Positions 57,508 through 64,000 of a stretch of DNA of 64,000 nt are shown here, one piece after another (positions within the stretch are counted from its first letter, which is position 1; every line of letters begins with the position of its first letter). The stretch lies in contig CAWIUT010000002.1 in the NCBI GenBank assembly GCA_963839365.1, positions 310,001-374,000 of the forward strand. Reading direction: 5' to 3'. The stretch comes from DASSKA01 sp963839365 (GTDB taxonomy: Bacteria > Actinomycetota > Actinomycetes > Propionibacteriales > Nocardioidaceae). The translations under genes were made by a program, and so were the position numbers. The notes under the pieces are model-generated. The model was not told the origin of the DNA. It made no database searches and saw only the letters and a program-made list of their open reading frames with translations.

Positions 57508-58684
57508 GCACATCCCGAACTCCCGAGGCGATCCTGGTCCTCGAGGACGGCCGCACGTTCCGCGGCGAGTCCTTCGGTGCCGTGGGGGAGACGTTCGGCG
57601 AAGCGGTGTTCAGCACCGGCATGACCGGCTACCAGGAGACGCTGACCGACCCGTCGTACCACCGGCAGGTCGTGGTGATGACGGCACCGCACGTCGGGAA
57701 CACCGGTATGAACGACGAGGACCCCGAGTCCGACCGCATCTGGGTCGCGGGGTACGTCGTGCGCGACCCGGCACGGGTGCCGTCGAGCTGGCGCAGCCGG
57801 CGGTCGCTCCACGACACGCTGCGGGCGCAGGGTGTGGTGGGCATCGCAGGAGTCGACACCAGGGCGCTGACCCGTCACCTGCGCGAGCGCGGCGCGATGC
57901 GGGTCGGCATCTCCACGGCGGAGACCGACCCGCAGGCGCTGCTTCGCCGGGTGCGGGAAGCGGCGCCGATGGAGGGCGCCGAGCTCGCCGGGGAGGTCTC
58001 CACCTCCGAGGCCTACGTGGTGCCGGCCGTGGGGCAGAAGCGGTTCACGGTGGCCGCGCTCGACCTGGGACTCAAGCAGATGACGCCGCGGATGCTGGCC
58101 GAACGCGGCGTCGAGGTGCACGTGCTGCCGGCGCGTAGCAGCGTGGACGACGTGCTGTCCGTCCGGCCCGACGGGTTGTTCTTCTCCAACGGCCCCGGCG
58201 ATCCCGCCGCCACCACCGGACAGGTCGCGCTGCTGCAGGAGCTGCTGGGGCGCGGGGTGCCCTACTTCGGGATCTGCTTCGGCAACCAGCTGTTCGGCCG
58301 CTCCCTGGGCCTGGGCACCTACAAGCTGCGCTACGGGCACCGCGGTATCAACCAGCCGGTGATGGACAGGACCACCGGCAAGGTCGAGGTCACCGCCCAC
58401 AACCACGGGTTCGCGGTGCAGTGGCCGGAGGGTGTGTCCACCGACGAGCCCGTCCGCACGCCGTACGGCCGTGCCACGGTGAGCCACCTGTGCCTCAACG
58501 ACGACGTCGTGGAGGGCCTGGAGCTGCACGACCAGGACGGACGGCTGAGGGCGTTCTCGGTGCAGTACCACCCCGAGGCGGCCGCCGGACCGCACGATGC
58601 GGCTTACCTGTTCGACCGCTTCTGCTCCCTGATGGAGGCGAGCGGAGCCGAAACGCCGACCCAGTACGACGGAGGAGACGCCTG

Positions 58685-58685
<1 letters not shown>
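57504..58685 (+). CDS. carA: carbamoyl-phosphate synthase, glutaminase subunit
   Basis: A 393-residue small subunit. The N-domain starts AILVLEDGRTFRGESFGAVG; the amidotransferase domain has YFGICFGNQLFGRSLGLGTY (nucleophile Cys near 258), GHRGINQPV and VQYHPEAAAGPHDAAYLFDR (His-Glu). It feeds ammonia to CarB. ATG 57504 overlaps the preceding stop and follows AAGGAG. The carB start overlaps the carA stop by one base. Confidence 0.96.
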
Positions 58686-63104
<4,419 letters not shown>

Positions 63105-63108
<4 letters not shown>

Positions 63109-63962
63109 CGCCCGCCCGGCCGGGCCCGGTGCGAGTGGACGGGGAGCTGCTGTCCGCCAAGCGGGTGGCCGGCTACGTCCACCTCACCCTGGTGACGCCG
63201 GGCATCCCGGAACGGTTCCGGCCGGGCAGCTTCGTGGCGGTCGCGGTCGGCGGAGAGCACTCCGAGCGGACGCTGCGCCGCAGCCTGCCGATCCACCGGG
63301 TGCGGGCGAGCGGTACCTACGGCGGCACGGTGGAGGTGGTCGTGGAACCCGACGAGCCGGGCACCGTCTGGCTCGCCGGGCTGAGCGCCGGCAGCCCGGT
63401 CGACGTGCTCGGCCCGCTGGGCCGTCCGTTCCCGATCCCGAAGGAGCCGGTGCCCTGCGTGCTGGTCGGTCTGGGGGCGGCCACGGCACCGCTGTTCCCG
63501 CTCGCGGGCCGGTTGCGCGAACGCGGCTGCGCGGTGCACATGCTGCTCGGCGCCGACGACGAGCGGAGCTTGTTCGGCGGTCTGGAGGCGCGCCGCGCCG
63601 CGAAGACCGTACAGGTGGCCACCGCGGACGGTTCGGTCGGCGTCCGGGGCTCGGTGGTCGACGTCCTGCCTGAGGTGCTCGCGCGCACCGGCGCCGATGT
63701 CGTCTACGCCAGCGGTCCGGTGCCGCTGCTGCACGCCGTCGCGGCGGCCGCCGAGCAGCACGGCGCCTGGAGCCAGACCGCGGTGCCTCCGCCCATCGGG
63801 TGCGGCACCGGACTGTGCCACGGCTGCGTGCTGCCGGTGGTCGGCGAGGACGGCGTGACCCGGATGGTGCGTGCCTGCACCGAGGGTCCGGTGTTTCGCG
63901 GCGACCGCGTCCGGTGGCGTGACATCGGCACGGTGCCGGCCGACGCCTGGGGTGCCCGATGA
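63105..63962 (+). CDS. pyrK: PyrK-like FAD/2Fe-2S electron-transfer subunit
   Basis: A 285-residue ferredoxin-reductase-like protein. The FAD part has RFRPGSFVAVAV and TLRRSLPIHRV; the NAD part has VLVGLGAATAPLFPLAGRLR. The 2Fe-2S ligands are C233, C238, C241 and C258 (CGTGLCHGCVLPV and RACTEGPVF), spaced CX4CX2CX16C as in PyrK. In Lactococcus-type enzymes PyrK passes electrons from PyrDB to NAD. Here it follows a class 2 PyrD directly, and its stop overlaps a further gene at the window edge. Confidence 0.92.
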
Positions 63963-64000
63963 GCCCGAGAACCGCGGTCGGCCCGGCCGAGGTGGACCTC
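63959..64000 (+). CDS. start of a further pyr-operon gene, truncated by the window
   Basis: ATG 63959 overlaps the pyrK stop (ATGA). Only 14 codons are visible (MSPRTAVGPAEVDL). Too little remains to identify it by sequence. From context, a class 1B PyrD catalytic chain or pyrF are the leading guesses. Confidence 0.5.
   Translation, partial: MSPRTAVGPAEVDL

Overview
This 64 kb stretch of high-GC DNA is chromosomal and comes from an actinobacterium. The support is the thrS-HIT-pgsA-patA-pimA phosphatidylinositol-mannoside cluster, the pdxS/pdxT-yebC-ruvCAB block, an SsgA-like cell-division protein, a DUF6167 gene, frequent GTG/TTG starts and an actinobacterial SOS box. Gene order from secDF through the aro and pyr operons resembles Nocardioidaceae-like or Frankia/Geodermatophilus-like lineages. 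I cannot fix the genus.

Layout. 1-3.6 kb: a spermidine-synthase-like protein, trehalose-6-phosphate synthase, a DUF2795-like protein, a frameshifted zinc-ribbon gene and a rhodanese. 3.6-6.1 kb: a poorly coding, decayed stretch with an ABM monooxygenase, a possible lipoprotein, an excisionase-like HTH remnant and a broken NERD-domain gene, ending at a tRNA Val-Cys-Gly cluster. 6.5-14.2 kb: an accessory area with a class IV aminotransferase, a CGNR zinc-finger regulator, an SsgA-like protein, a second tRNA-Val, FluC plus DUF190, an MFS pseudogene, a divergent enolase, a MutS-like scrap and an SDR. 14.3-25.6 kb: thrS, the PIM lipid genes, PLP synthase (pdxS, pdxT), yebC and an SOS-boxed ruvCAB. 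25.7-33.5 kb: yajC-secD-secF, apt, rel and a convergent DUF349 gene. 33.7-42.5 kb: an MBL hydrolase, hisS, aspS, rarA, two small membrane-associated proteins and alaS. 42.5-51.8 kb: ruvX, mltG, aroE, a secreted FAD oxidoreductase, an A24 peptidase, aroC-K-B-Q, efp and nusB, closed by a hairpin. 52-54 kb: a disulfide-oxidoreductase-family flavoprotein and a methyltransferase. 54.1-64 kb: a tightly overlapping pyrR-pyrB-pyrC-PH-like-carA-carB-pyrD-pyrK operon behind a PyrR-binding leader, with one more gene starting at the window edge.

Most of the window is conserved housekeeping sequence, and I see no convincing new multi-gene system. The points most worth a second look are: a recurrent TAGNNT -10 element 6-9 nt before start codons (apparent leaderless genes); two inverted tRNA-Val paralogues whose shared 3' flank keeps its terminator in only one copy, with the decayed region at the other; a PyrK subunit beside a class 2 (Ser-type) PyrD; the repeat-bearing insert in SecD; and His-rich repeats at the start of the DUF349 protein.
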